Shown: positions 33,206 through 42,851, numbered from the stretch's first letter. The stretch is 64,000 bases of DNA from UBA993 sp964389365 (GCA_964389365.1 CAYMDO010000002.1:40267-104266); one strand, 5' to 3'. The notes: generated by a model from the sequence alone, not told the origin. Translations and numbers: made by a program.

Positions 33206-34037
33206 GCTTTTCTCCTACGGTTTCATGCTTCGCGCCCTGGCCGCCGCTGTTTTAGTCGGTTTGATCTGTTCGTTTCTCTCTTTTTTCGTGGTTTTAAAAA
33301 GGCTTTCCTTTTTGGGAGCCGGAATATCCCATATTGCTCTGGGCGGGATGGCTATCGGCCTGGTTACAGGTATAAACCCCGTTATAACCGGTTCTGCCTT
33401 TGCAGTTGGTGCAGCGGTTTCAACGGGTTACATCAGTAAAATTGTTAAAGCAAGCGAAGATACGATTATCGGGATCTTATATGCCTTTGGCATGGCTTTG
33501 GGGATAGCCCTGATCAGCACCTTTAAAGGTTACTATCCCGAGCTGTTTTCGCTGCTTTTCGGCAATATCCTGTCTGTGTCAAATCAGGATCTATTATTGA
33601 TCGCTTCAGCCGGTGCCGTAATTATCCTTTTTTTGCTGTTGTTTTTTAAGGAGCTGCTGGCGATCTGCTTTGATGAGGAGATGTCTTTTTCCGGCGGCCT
33701 GCCAGTCAACCTGCTTTACATGGGCCTGCTGGCAGCAATCGGCTTAGCGGTGATGATTTCAGTTCAACTGGCAGGTGTTGTCCTTGTTGCTGCGCTGGTT
33801 GTAATTCCCGGTGCCGCCGGTTTCCGCCTTTGCACCAATTACCGGGGCATGCTTGCCTTATCGCTGGCCACAGGGTTATCCGGCAGCCTGGGCGGGCTGC
33901 TAATATCCTACTATTATCCAATCCCGCCGGGAGCAGCGATTGTCCTGCTGATGACCGCGCTGTATATCCTGGCTCTGGTTATAAGGCCGTTTCTTTATAA
34001 GATGCGCAGCGAAGGCGAGGTAAACGAGGATTATTAA
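33198..34037 (+). CDS. znuB: Zinc ABC transporter permease
   Basis: 279 residues with eight or nine helices, of the ABC-3 family. SFFVVLKRLSFLGAGISHIA with ALGG and the later GVVLVAALVVIPGAAGF are family signatures. ATG 33198 follows GGGGGAGGG within the end of znuC, so the two are translationally coupled. It completes the znuACB operon. Confidence 0.92.
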   Translation: MSELFSYGFMLRALAAAVLVGLICSFLSFFVVLKRLSFLGAGISHIALGGMAIGLVTGINPVITGSAFAVGAAVSTGYISKIVKASEDTIIGILYAFGMALGIALISTFKGYYPELFSLLFGNILSVSNQDLLLIASAGAVIILFLLLFFKELLAICFDEEMSFSGGLPVNLLYMGLLAAIGLAVMISVQLAGVVLVAALVVIPGAAGFRLCTNYRGMLALSLATGLSGSLGGLLISYYYPIPPGAAIVLLMTALYILALVIRPFLYKMRSEGEVNEDY

Positions 34038-34096
34038 GGAAACGGGCAGCCATAGCCATCTTCATTTTTTCTGCAGCAGATGCGGTAAAATGGAGG

Positions 34097-36592
34097 CTAG
34101 GCCAGCAGGCTAAGCAATATCTGGACCAGTTCCGGATCAAATTGTTTGCCCGAACAAGCTTTGAATTCGGCGATGATTTCTTCACGGGTCAGCGCTTTTT
34201 TGTAAGGGCGGCCGTTACCCATTACTTCGAAGGCATCGGCCACCGCTGTTATCCTGGCCAGCAGTGGAATATTTTTGCCGCTTAATCCGCGTGGGTAGCC
34301 GAGGCCGTCGTAACGTTCGTGATGGCTGAAGATATCTTCGGCAACATGGGCAAATTCCTCGGTGGACATGGCTATCCGGTATCCAGTCTCGGGATGCCTT
34401 TTAATAATTTCCCATTCTTCACCGGTTAAAGGGCCCTCCTTCGTTAGAATCTCCTCCGGCAGGTTAATTTTACCGATATCGTGCAATGTGATCAGCATTA
34501 TCAGGCGGTTGATTTCTGAATCGGGCAGGCCGAACTTACTGCCGATTTTAGCCGCTATCTCCTGCATGTTGCGGGTATGGGTTTCTGTTTCGAAACTTTT
34601 TGCCGCCAGGGTTTTAAGCAGCGCCCCCAGCACCGCACTCTTGGTGCTCCTGCTTTCGGTAAGTTTTTGTTTGTACATCTTATCTTCGGCTGCTTTCAAC
34701 AATCCGATAACAGTTTTTGACAGATCATTTCTGGTCGCTGAGCCAAGTGCCAACGATAACGGAAAATCATTAATATATACTTTTTCACAGCCTTTGCCGA
34801 TCCGCATTTTAATCATTTCCGCTTCTGCTTTGCTGGTTTGCGGCAGTAAAATCACAAATTCATCTCCGCCCCAGCGGGCAACGATATCTTCACTGCGACA
34901 ATATTCCCTGATTATATCTGCGGCTTTGCGCAGCAACTGATCGCCTACCAGGTGGCCGTAAGTATCATTGATCAGTTTAAGCCCGTTCACATCGGCCAGT
35001 ATAATACTCAGCGGAAGCTGTCTTTCAGTATCAAGCCTGCTTAGTTCTTCTTCGAAAGAGTACCGGTTGTATAGGCCGGTCAGCTGATCGTGGAAGCTCA
35101 TGTAGCGGACTTTTTCCTCCGCTATTTTACGCTGGGTGATATCTTCAACCATACCGATCCCGCCTTCTGCGCTGCTGCTGTTTGTTCCGGTCGGTTTCAG
35201 CGGGGCGAATACTGCGCGAACCGGGGTTACTTTATCTACAATTATCGAGTGGTAATTGTCTTCGTAGATTGCAATTTTGCCTTGCAACGACATCTTAACG
35301 GCACTGACTACGTTTTGGTCCGGCAGTGTGAGCATATCAACGCCGATCAGGTCCTGGCGCGATGAACCGATGATCTGCACAAACTGATCGTTGCAGTCAG
35401 TAATTACCCCGTTGCTGTTATAGTGGAGGATACCGATTGGCGATCGCTCAAAAATCAGGCGGTATTTTTCTTCGCTTTCGCGGATTGCCTTTTCCGCCCG
35501 GGCGATATTACTGATATCGGCTATTACAGCCAGGCTGCCGCTGTGCTTTCCGGTCAGTTTATCGTAATGGGGGCTGGCGCTGATTTGGACCGGAACTGCG
35601 GACCCGTCTTTGTGCATCAGCCTTAAACTGTGGCGCCCGAATATCCCTGCGGACTGATTCGCGCCAGTTTCTTTTGCAGCGGCCCGTTCAGCATCAAAAA
35701 TAAATTCAAGCCAGCTGCGGCCGATCATTTCTCCTTCGCCGCAGCCCAGCATTTTTTCCATGGCCGGGTTTGCGTATTCGATGATACCTGATTGATCATA
35801 GACGATGATCCCTTCATCAGCATTCCTTACTATGCTTTCATTAAAATCTTTGAGCGCTTGCAGTTCCAGGCGGTTCTGCTGGATGATCTGCCTGTTTTTA
35901 TAAAGAATAATCATTGAGGCGAGCAGCAGGAAAGCGATTATTGTCATCCCAATCTGCGGGACGGAACGTGCTGCTACTTCGCTGCCCCAGTCACCGGCAT
36001 CGATATCCATACCGATTATGGCCAAAACCTCATTGTTTTCGGGATCAACAATTGGCGCCAACGGGGAAACCCAAACCCCCCACTCATCGGTCACCGGTCC
36101 TTCTACTGATGGTTTGCCGCTGGCAAATACCTGCAGCAGCTCTTCCGAGGCTTCATAGAAGGTATCGCCGGGGGCCGAGTAATCTTCCGAATCGGGAGGT
36201 TCGTTGTCAGCTAAAAAAATAACCCTGCCGTCGGGTTCCAGCCGCATCAGGTATGCGAAACGAATTCTTTCGTCAACTCCTCTTATGTCGGAGAGCAGCT
36301 GTTTTAACTCCAGGTAATTTATGTTTTGCAAATCTTTTTCACAGCCGCTGAGCGACTTTATGTAATCAATATTGATAATAGGCACTACCATCTCAAGCTG
36401 CTTGAGAACATCTTTCCTCATTCTGAGGTTGACGTGGTAAACGGTAAGCCAGGAGGCGGTAAAACCGGCTAAAATCAACAAAACAATTAGCAATAGAACA
36501 CGCCAGGTGATCTGGTTTTTTTGCAGCAACGCATGCATTGCCTGCAACCTGCTTTTGTGGTGCATTCTGCGCTTGAGGCCGACCGCAATCAC
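34097..36592 (-). CDS. Membrane sensor with two PAS, GGDEF and HD-GYP domains
   Basis: 831 residues. Two helices (about 30-50 and 208-230) flank an extracytoplasmic sensor region with DERIRFAYLMRLEPDGRVIF. Then come PAS domains (about 240-360 and 370-485), a GGDEF domain with intact GGDEF and an inhibitory site RSED five residues before it, and a C-terminal HD-GYP domain with HDIGK and HHERYDGLGYP. It could both make and degrade cyclic di-GMP. The start is uncertain: GTG 36592, or ATG codons at 36565 and 36538. It is a single gene. No PilZ protein is in the window, so its target is unknown. Confidence 0.92.
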   Translation of the reverse strand: MIAVGLKRRMHHKSRLQAMHALLQKNQITWRVLLLIVLLILAGFTASWLTVYHVNLRMRKDVLKQLEMVVPIINIDYIKSLSGCEKDLQNINYLELKQLLSDIRGVDERIRFAYLMRLEPDGRVIFLADNEPPDSEDYSAPGDTFYEASEELLQVFASGKPSVEGPVTDEWGVWVSPLAPIVDPENNEVLAIIGMDIDAGDWGSEVAARSVPQIGMTIIAFLLLASMIILYKNRQIIQQNRLELQALKDFNESIVRNADEGIIVYDQSGIIEYANPAMEKMLGCGEGEMIGRSWLEFIFDAERAAAKETGANQSAGIFGRHSLRLMHKDGSAVPVQISASPHYDKLTGKHSGSLAVIADISNIARAEKAIRESEEKYRLIFERSPIGILHYNSNGVITDCNDQFVQIIGSSRQDLIGVDMLTLPDQNVVSAVKMSLQGKIAIYEDNYHSIIVDKVTPVRAVFAPLKPTGTNSSSAEGGIGMVEDITQRKIAEEKVRYMSFHDQLTGLYNRYSFEEELSRLDTERQLPLSIILADVNGLKLINDTYGHLVGDQLLRKAADIIREYCRSEDIVARWGGDEFVILLPQTSKAEAEMIKMRIGKGCEKVYINDFPLSLALGSATRNDLSKTVIGLLKAAEDKMYKQKLTESRSTKSAVLGALLKTLAAKSFETETHTRNMQEIAAKIGSKFGLPDSEINRLIMLITLHDIGKINLPEEILTKEGPLTGEEWEIIKRHPETGYRIAMSTEEFAHVAEDIFSHHERYDGLGYPRGLSGKNIPLLARITAVADAFEVMGNGRPYKKALTREEIIAEFKACSGKQFDPELVQILLSLLA

Positions 36593-36756
36593 CTCTTTTC
36601 CCGGAAACCAGGCTGGAAAACCAGGGCTGCTTTTTTACTATTTAGAATATTCGCGGCGTATCTGATTATTCCTTCACACGAAAAATATGTTATAGCCGGT
36701 ACCGTAAGTTTATAGCGGCTATATTCCTCAGGCCGTGATAAGAGGCCGGGGCAGTA

Positions 36757-36785
36757 TTGCCTTAACCCCCGTATCCGGATATAAT
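36757..36785 (+). promoter_or_regulatory. Candidate upstream promoter P1 of arcC
   Basis: TTGCCT (36757-36762), 17 bases, TATAAT (36780-36785). Confidence 0.5.
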
Positions 36786-36833
36786 GGCCCTGTAACCAGT
36801 TGACTGGCATCTGCCGCAGATGCCACAGTGGCC

Positions 36834-36862
36834 TTGACTAAATTGCTTATATATAGTATTTA
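36834..36862 (+). promoter_or_regulatory. Candidate downstream promoter P2 of arcC
   Basis: TTGACT (36834-36839), 17 bases, TATTTA (36857-36862), ending 27 bases before the ATG. Confidence 0.5.
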
Positions 36863-36888
36863 TCAACCGGATAAGTGGAGGCGGTAAG

Positions 36889-37830
36889 ATGGCAATAGCA
36901 AAGATAGTGGTAGCCCTGGGCGGCAACGCCCTGCAGAGCAAGGGAGCGCCGGCAACAGCCGATGCTCAGCTTGAGGTGGTTAAAAAAACAGTGGAGTACA
37001 TTGCCGAAATGAGCAAACTGGATTACGAGCTGGCGATAGTACACGGCAACGGGCCCCAGGTCGGCAACATCGTGCTGGCCAGCGAAGCTGCAGCGGATAT
37101 TGTACCGGCCATGCCTTTTGATGTATGCGGGGCTATGAGCCAGGGCTATATCGGTTACCACATACAACAGGCTTTGCGGCATGCCCTGCAGAAAAAAAAC
37201 CGGAACGTGCCGGTCGTGACAATTGTAACCCAGGTTGTTGTGGATGAAAACGATCCCGCCTTTAATAACCCAACCAAGCCGATTGGCCCGTTTTACAGTG
37301 AAGAGGAAGCGAAACAGATAGAGGATGAAAAAGGCTATATTATGAAAGAAGATTCCGGCCGCGGCTGGCGCAGGGTGGTAGCCTCGCCGATGCCCAAGCG
37401 GATTGTTGAGTTTTCCTGCCTGAAAGAGCTTTGGGATACCACGATTGTCATAACTGCCGGGGGTGGGGGAATCCCGGTTGTTGAGAATAAAGACGGTTCC
37501 CTGCGCGGCGTGGCCGCGGTGATCGACAAAGATCTGGCTGCAGCCCGCCTGGCTGATGATATCGAGGCCGATATCCTGATGATCCTGACAGAAGTGGAGA
37601 AGGTATCGCTTAATTTCAACAAGCCTGACCAAAAAGATCTGGGCCAAATCAGCGTGGATGAAGCAAAGCAGTACATCGCCGAAGGCCATTTTGCCCCGGG
37701 CAGCATGCTGCCTAAGGTGCAGGCAGCTGTGAACTTTGTCAAGGATAACCCGGGCAAAAAAGCTATTATTACTTCGCTCTATAAAGCGCTGGAAGCGCTG
37801 GAAGGTAAAACCGGGACGGTTATCAGCTAA
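36889..37830 (+). CDS. arcC: Carbamate kinase
   Basis: Makes ATP from carbamoyl phosphate and ADP (or the reverse). It is 313 residues, the normal length. ALGGNALQSKG at the start, VHGNGPQVGN, GWRRVVASPMPK, ITAGGGGIPVV, AAVIDKDLAAARLA and FAPGSMLPKVQAA are family signatures. The ATG follows GGAGGCGG. It is monocistronic with two candidate promoters. It could serve an agmatine or arginine fermentation route, but no carbamoyltransferase gene is nearby. Confidence 0.95.
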   Translation: MAIAKIVVALGGNALQSKGAPATADAQLEVVKKTVEYIAEMSKLDYELAIVHGNGPQVGNIVLASEAAADIVPAMPFDVCGAMSQGYIGYHIQQALRHALQKKNRNVPVVTIVTQVVVDENDPAFNNPTKPIGPFYSEEEAKQIEDEKGYIMKEDSGRGWRRVVASPMPKRIVEFSCLKELWDTTIVITAGGGGIPVVENKDGSLRGVAAVIDKDLAAARLADDIEADILMILTEVEKVSLNFNKPDQKDLGQISVDEAKQYIAEGHFAPGSMLPKVQAAVNFVKDNPGKKAIITSLYKALEALEGKTGTVIS

Positions 37831-37849
37831 GAAAAAAGGGGGGAAGGTG

Positions 37850-37896
37850 ATACCGGGCGCTACCTGAAGCAGGGTCGTTTTGTCTGCCCCCGGTAT
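37850..37896. repeat. Inverted repeat downstream of arcC
   Basis: ATACCGGG pairs with CCCGGTAT across 31 bases, with a small inner GCAG/CTGC pairing. There is no T run, so it is not a classical terminator. Confidence 0.35.
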
Positions 37897-38018
37897 TGGC
37901 TGGCATCTTTGTTATTTTTATAGTAGAATGGATTGGAAGCCAAAAAAAGGACAGTGCAGATAAGCTTGCCGCTTAACAGCAGATCGGTTTTTCAGCGAGT
38001 TATGAGGAGGTTATGATT

Positions 38019-38678
38019 TTGAAGAAAGCCAGTAAACCGGTAACGATTCTGTTTGTTATATTGATCGTTTTTGCGGTTCTTTTTCAGGGGTCGGCTGTTT
38101 TTGCCGCCACCCGTTTCCAGGAGGTTATGACCCGTTTTACCAATATCTTTACCCATACCGGAAGGGTGGAGCATGAACACAGCTATACCTTCGACGGCGG
38201 TTTGGCAGCCTTTTTCGCCGCCGGGATGGGTTCGGCAAGCGGGGTGCACGATGGTTGGTCTATAGCTGCCAAAGTTACACCTGCCGATGCAGTTTACAAC
38301 AATTACCGATATGTAAGCAGTTATGGTTATTTCCACGGCGCAACCGCCCGCGATGCTTTGCCGGGTCAGTATTTACGGATCATCAGCGGCACTTCAATCC
38401 AAAACTGGCATAGCAACCAGATCGGTGTAATGCCCAAGCCGGGCGAAAAGGGCTACGTCAGCGAAACGGTCTCTTCAAGTTATGAAAAGCGAGATCAGGA
38501 AAACTATTTCTACCTGCGCCACAGCAGCGACGCCGGGACCAGTGACGGTATAACCAGGATTTCCAAGGAAACCAACGGGTCCAAAACAACTGTTAATGTT
38601 GACGGTTATTCCCAAGTCATGGAAACCTATATCGAAGATAGCGGCGGCAGCAAAGTTGGCTGGTGGAGCCTGCCTTAA
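38019..38678 (+). CDS. Secreted protein of unknown function
   Basis: 219 residues from TTG 38019, which lies eight bases after AGGAGG; the ATG at 38013 is only two bases from that site. The signal peptide ends AVFA before ATRFQEV. The mature part is rich in Ser, Gly, Tyr and His, with segments such as EHEHSYTFDGG and YRYVSSYGYFHG, and lacks cysteines. I do not recognise a family; the composition suggests an extracellular beta-rich protein. It stands alone between arcC and mnmA. Confidence 0.65.
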   Translation: MKKASKPVTILFVILIVFAVLFQGSAVFAATRFQEVMTRFTNIFTHTGRVEHEHSYTFDGGLAAFFAAGMGSASGVHDGWSIAAKVTPADAVYNNYRYVSSYGYFHGATARDALPGQYLRIISGTSIQNWHSNQIGVMPKPGEKGYVSETVSSSYEKRDQENYFYLRHSSDAGTSDGITRISKETNGSKTTVNVDGYSQVMETYIEDSGGSKVGWWSLP

Positions 38679-38719
38679 GCTGATCATATAAGCTAAATTA
38701 AATGATTTAAGGCTTTCCG

Positions 38720-38749
38720 GGCACCCGCTGAATTTGGTTCAGGGGTGCC
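38720..38749 (+). repeat. Hairpin before mnmA
   Basis: GGCACC pairs with GGTGCC around an inner CTGAA/TTCAG stem. No T run. It may end the upstream transcript weakly or lie in the mnmA leader. Confidence 0.4.
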
Positions 38750-38775
38750 TTACCTTATACGGAGTGGTTGCTGTA

Positions 38776-39879
38776 ATGCTGGAGGGCGGGGTTAGAAAAG
38801 TACTGGTTGCCATGAGCGGTGGGGTTGACAGTTCAGTAGCTGCCCTTTTACTGCAGCGCGGCGGTTATGAACCGGTCGGTGTTACAATGCGCCTGTGGGT
38901 GGATCCGCTTGCAGAAGCTTCGGCAGGTGACCGGCACCAGGGCTGCTGCTCGCTGGAAGCTGTAACAGATGCCCGCCGCGTTGCAGATCGCCTGGGTATT
39001 GCCCACTACACATTTAACATGATCGATCTTTTTTACAATACTGTCGTGAACGATTTTACTAAAAACTACCTGCAGGGCAAGACCCCGAACCCCTGCGTGG
39101 AGTGCAACCGCCAGTTGAAATTTTCTGCGCTTCTCAGCAGGGCTGCAGCGTTGGGTATAGATTACATCGCCACAGGGCATTATGCCTGTAACCGGTTTGA
39201 TGCGGCATCCGGTCGGTACCGTCTTTACTGCGGCCGGGATAAGAAGAAAGATCAAAGCTACATGCTTCACATGCTCGGCCAGTATGAGCTGTCAAAAACG
39301 CTTTTTCCGCTTGGCGATTTTACTAAAGGGCAGGTCCGCGATCTGGCTGCAGCCGAAAAACTGCCGGTAGCCGGGAAGGCTGAAAGCCAGGAGATCTGTT
39401 TTATTCCAGACAACGATTATCACCGGTTTTTGGAGCGCGAATGCCCTGCAGCGGTCCAGCCGGGCGAGATCTTTTCGGTAGCGGGCGAGCTTTTGGGGCG
39501 GCATCGCGGTATTGCCTTTTACACGGTTGGGCAGCGTAAAGGTTTGGGGCTTACTGCTGATAAGCCGCTTTATGTGGTGAGGATTGATGCCGAAAAGAAC
39601 CGGGTCATAGTCGGCCGGGAAGAAGAGCTCAACAGCGACGGCCTGGTAGTTAACGCCCTCAGTTTCGTCAGTGGAGAGATCCCCAGGGAGCCGCAGCCGG
39701 TAACCGTCAAAATACGTTACCGCGCACCTGCGGTGCCGGCGCTGCTCTGCCCGCCTGATGCGGGAACAGCGCGCGTGCTCTTCAGGGAGCCGCAAAAAGC
39801 AGTTGCACCGGGCCAATCGGCAGTATTTTATATCGGAAACGAGGTTATGGGAGGCGGCATTATTAAAAATGCCTGCTGA
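38776..39879 (+). CDS. mnmA: tRNA-specific 2-thiouridylase
   Basis: Thiolates U34 of Lys, Glu and Gln tRNAs. 367 residues. The PP-loop is AMSGGVDSSVAA; the catalytic cysteines lie in NPCVECNR and ESQEICFIPD; YIATGHYA, DQSYMLHML and YTVGQRKGLGL are also typical. ATG 38776 is taken as start because the PP-loop follows at the usual distance; a longer frame runs upstream without a ribosome binding site. No cysteine desulfurase gene is adjacent. Confidence 0.95.
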   Translation: MLEGGVRKVLVAMSGGVDSSVAALLLQRGGYEPVGVTMRLWVDPLAEASAGDRHQGCCSLEAVTDARRVADRLGIAHYTFNMIDLFYNTVVNDFTKNYLQGKTPNPCVECNRQLKFSALLSRAAALGIDYIATGHYACNRFDAASGRYRLYCGRDKKKDQSYMLHMLGQYELSKTLFPLGDFTKGQVRDLAAAEKLPVAGKAESQEICFIPDNDYHRFLERECPAAVQPGEIFSVAGELLGRHRGIAFYTVGQRKGLGLTADKPLYVVRIDAEKNRVIVGREEELNSDGLVVNALSFVSGEIPREPQPVTVKIRYRAPAVPALLCPPDAGTARVLFREPQKAVAPGQSAVFYIGNEVMGGGIIKNAC

Positions 39880-39928
39880 TCGGTTCCTTCAATCTTTTTA
39901 AACTCCTGTCGCGAATTCAATTTACTAC

Positions 39929-39957
39929 TTGACAGATTCGGCGGGAACCTTTAATCT
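39929..39957 (+). promoter_or_regulatory. Promoter of the cobalt/nickel transport cluster
   Basis: Perfect TTGACA (39929-39934), 17-base spacer, TAATCT (39952-39957). About 80 bases before the first gene. Confidence 0.6.
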
Positions 39958-40038
39958 AAGTTCGTAATACTATATTATAAAAACGTGCTACCCGGGCACT
40001 TCTTAACCGGGTCGGCATAGAGTGGGGGGCGTAGTGCT

Positions 40039-40890
40039 GTGAAAAGCAGCCGGGGACTAAGGTTATTCTTTTTTGCAGTTTTACTGGCTTTGTTTATGAT
40101 GGCAGGTTGTGCGGCGGAACAATTAGACGGGGAAGGGCAGCATGCAGGGGAAGCAGCTGAGGAAATTGGCACCCTGATATTTACAGCGAACGGGGAGGAA
40201 TTTATCCGTGAGGGCTTTATTTGTAAAGACGGCTGGGCGCTCAGCTTCGATCATGCCTATGTGACTTTAACCTCAATTTCTGCTTTTCAGACTGATCCTC
40301 CCTTTGATACTGATATGGGCTGGGAGGTTGATGACGTGACCCGGGCCAGGGCTGATTTACCCGGGGTGTATACCGTTGATTTGGCTGAACCGGGCGCCGA
40401 TCCCGCCCTGGTTGGTGAAGCTGAAGCTGTTCCGGCAGGCCGTTATAACGCTATTTACTGGGAAATGGTCAGAGCGCCGGACGGCCCGTCTGAAGGCTGC
40501 GTGGTACTGCTGATCGGCACAGCGGAAAAAGATGGCGAAACCATCGGATTTAGCCTGGGCCTGGATCGGGAGGTTGCCTACCTGGGCGGAGAGTACGTAG
40601 GAGAAGAACGAAAAGGCATTTTACCGGCCGGCGGCAGCGCTGTGATGGAGATGACTTTTCATTTTGATCACCTTTTCGGCGATTTTAACGAAGACCCTGA
40701 TGCTGAAATCAATACAGGCGCGCTCGGTTTCGGGCCGCTCGCCGCCCTGGCGGTTGACGGTGCACTTGAGGTTAGCTTGAGCGAACTGGAAACCTTTTTA
40801 ACAGAAGGCGACTATGCTTTGCTGCTGGCGGTGATGACCCACCTTGCCCATGTCGGCGAAGGGCATGCCCTTGCGGCTTTTCCTGATTAA
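40039..40890 (+). CDS. Lipoprotein of unknown function, possible metal-transport accessory
   Basis: 283 residues from GTG 40039. The signal peptide ends in the lipobox MMAGC (about residue 21). The mature part is acidic and has His/Asp-rich sites such as CKDGWALSFDHAYV, MTFHFDHLFGDFNEDPD and MTHLAHVGEGH near the C-terminus. The fold is not recognised; some features recall DUF4382-type proteins. It lies 42 bases before a NikL-like gene and a CbiMQO set, so an extracytoplasmic metal-capture role is plausible (inference). Confidence 0.65.
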   Translation: MKSSRGLRLFFFAVLLALFMMAGCAAEQLDGEGQHAGEAAEEIGTLIFTANGEEFIREGFICKDGWALSFDHAYVTLTSISAFQTDPPFDTDMGWEVDDVTRARADLPGVYTVDLAEPGADPALVGEAEAVPAGRYNAIYWEMVRAPDGPSEGCVVLLIGTAEKDGETIGFSLGLDREVAYLGGEYVGEERKGILPAGGSAVMEMTFHFDHLFGDFNEDPDAEINTGALGFGPLAALAVDGALEVSLSELETFLTEGDYALLLAVMTHLAHVGEGHALAAFPD

Positions 40891-40932
40891 TGGATGTTAA
40901 TGTTAATGACCGTTTAAGGCAGGTAAAAAAAT

Positions 40933-41400
40933 ATGAAGAAAATTAAAGCTGGCGTTGCCAGGCTCGGCAGGATCATCATGCCGGCAGGCCTGATCCTGCT
41001 GCTGCTCCCATGCGGGGTTTATGCACACGGGGTGGATTTAAACGCGGTGCCGGTCAATGCTGTAGAAGTAACAGCGCTTTACGATTCCGGCATGCCGATG
41101 GCCGGAGGCCAGGTAGCGGTCTACGCGCCTGACGAACCGCTGGAGCCCTGGTTGACCGGAACCTGCGATGATGAAGGCCGCTTTATTTTTAAACCCGATT
41201 ACAGCCGTCCCGGCATATGGGAGATCCAGGCTCGCCTGGCCGGGCATGGCGAGCTGTTCCGCTTTGAAGTAACCGCGGCTGGAGAGGCTGTGTTGAGCGG
41301 CCCTGGTGGACTGAGCCAGCTGCAAAAAATTGTAATGGCCCTGGCCATCAGCTGGGGTGCTGTCGGTACAGCTTTATATTTCAGCAGGAGGCGCGGCTGA
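40933..41400 (+). CDS. Cobalt/nickel ECF transporter accessory protein (NikL/CbiL-like)
   Basis: 155 residues. The signal helix (about 15-31) leaves a mature N-terminus beginning AHGVDL, whose early His could bind metal. A single Ig-like beta domain follows (VEVTALYDSGMPMAGGQVAV, GRFIFKPDYSRPGIWEIQA), then one C-terminal helix and a basic end. This is the layout of the extracytoplasmic NikK/NikL-type components that accompany M, Q and O subunits. Its stop overlaps the cbiM start (TGATG). Confidence 0.75.
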   Translation: MKKIKAGVARLGRIIMPAGLILLLLPCGVYAHGVDLNAVPVNAVEVTALYDSGMPMAGGQVAVYAPDEPLEPWLTGTCDDEGRFIFKPDYSRPGIWEIQARLAGHGELFRFEVTAAGEAVLSGPGGLSQLQKIVMALAISWGAVGTALYFSRRRG

Positions 41401-42050
41401 TGCATATACCTGATGGCATTTTGCCGGCATCGGTTGCCCTTGGCGGTTATGCAGCCGCTGGGGGCATGACCTGGCTTTCCCTGAACAGGATAAACAGTAT
41501 CTTAATAAACCCGCGGGAGCTGATCCCGCGGGCATCTCTATTGACCGCTGCCTTTTTTGCCGCCTCGCTGATCCATATACCGGTGCCCCCAACCAGTGTG
41601 CACCTGATTTTAACAGGCCTGATGGGCATGATTCTCGGCTGGTTTGCTTTTCCTGCTATTTTGGTGGGGCTATTTTTTCAGGCGGTAATGTTTCAGCACG
41701 GCGGCCTTACGACTATAGGCATCAATGCCTGCCTGTTGGGGATGCCGGCGCTGCTTGCCGGAGCCCTTTTTAGAACCCGTAATTATTTCGGCGCGGATCA
41801 TAAAGTGGTTAACGTCCTGCTGGCTTTTACAGGCAGTTTTATGGCCATGATGCTGGGGGCCGTGGCTGCCGCGCTCCTTTTAGTCAGTACCGTTCCCGCC
41901 CGGCTGGATGTTGGTGCTGAAAAAGCCGCAATTATCACCATGGCCGGCGCACATCTGCCGGCAGCCATGATTGAAGGGGTTTTTACAGCAATGGTAGTTC
42001 TTTTTCTGATGCAGGTTAAGCCCGAACTGCTGGAGGCGGGAAAAAAATGA
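41400..42050 (+). CDS. cbiM: Cobalt/nickel ECF transporter substrate-specificity component
   Basis: 216 residues, about seven helices. The N-terminus MHIPDGILP is the metal-binding signature of CbiM/NikM, where the free amino group and His2 ligate Co or Ni, so the ATG at 41400 is certain. PVPPTSVHLILTGLMG and FQHGGLTTIGINAC are also typical. Cobalt or nickel cannot be separated by sequence; corrinoid methyltransferase genes nearby favour cobalt. Confidence 0.95.
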   Translation: MHIPDGILPASVALGGYAAAGGMTWLSLNRINSILINPRELIPRASLLTAAFFAASLIHIPVPPTSVHLILTGLMGMILGWFAFPAILVGLFFQAVMFQHGGLTTIGINACLLGMPALLAGALFRTRNYFGADHKVVNVLLAFTGSFMAMMLGAVAAALLLVSTVPARLDVGAEKAAIITMAGAHLPAAMIEGVFTAMVVLFLMQVKPELLEAGKK

Positions 42051-42814
42051 TCGCCCCCAATTATACTGCAGTTCCGGAGACTAATTTACTGCTGCGCTGG
42101 GAAATACGCCACAAGCTGGTTGGTTTACTGGCGATAATCTTCAGCTTTTCAATGATACGCGAGCCCCGGCTGTTGCCCCTGGCAGTTGTTGTGTCGGTAT
42201 TTATTTACAGCCTGTCTCAGCTTGGTTTTACTTATTACTTGACACGTCTCCGCCTGCCGGGCCTTTTTTTGCTGATGCTGGCATTAATACTGCCTTTCAG
42301 TGCAGGCAGCACTGTACTGGCCAGGATTGGCCCCCTGGCCCTAACTCAGGAAGGCCTGCACAGCGTGGCGCTGATCGTGGTGAAATTCCTTGCTATATTT
42401 GCCCTCGTTCTCGCCCTCTTTGCCGGGATATCGTTACAAAAATTGGTTGGTGCCCTGCGCAGCCTGGGTTTACCGCCGCTGCTGACCGAGATGTTGATTT
42501 TTACTAACCGCTATATCTACCAGTTCACGGCTGATTTGCGTCAGACCCATGTTGCTGCAGGGCTGCGGGGTTTTAAAGGCCGGTCTGTCAGGGTGTTGAA
42601 GCCGCTGGCCTATATTGTCGGCACCCTCCTGGTGCGCAGCCATAACCAGTCAGAGCGGGTTTTTCAGGCGATGACCCTGCGCGGCTACGGCGAGGAAAGC
42701 CTGGTTTTACATGCTGAACAGGTTCGCCTTTTTGACCGCTTTGCTCTGGCAGCATCCTTACTGCTGGCTGCCGGTTTTGTTTTTCTGCAGCTTTTCTTTT
42801 TTCCGGCGTCCTGA
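42047..42814 (+). CDS. cbiQ: Cobalt/nickel ECF transporter transmembrane component
   Basis: 255 residues, five or six helices, overlapping cbiM by four bases (ATGA). The T-component coupling motifs are AAGLRGF and AMTLRGYG (the two Ala-Arg-Gly type signatures that contact the ATPase). RHKLVGLLAIIFSFSMI near the start is also family-typical. Confidence 0.92.
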   Translation: MIAPNYTAVPETNLLLRWEIRHKLVGLLAIIFSFSMIREPRLLPLAVVVSVFIYSLSQLGFTYYLTRLRLPGLFLLMLALILPFSAGSTVLARIGPLALTQEGLHSVALIVVKFLAIFALVLALFAGISLQKLVGALRSLGLPPLLTEMLIFTNRYIYQFTADLRQTHVAAGLRGFKGRSVRVLKPLAYIVGTLLVRSHNQSERVFQAMTLRGYGEESLVLHAEQVRLFDRFALAASLLLAAGFVFLQLFFFPAS

Positions 42815-42851
42815 CCGGCATCTTTCCGGTGCGGCCGGGGAAAGGTTCTTG

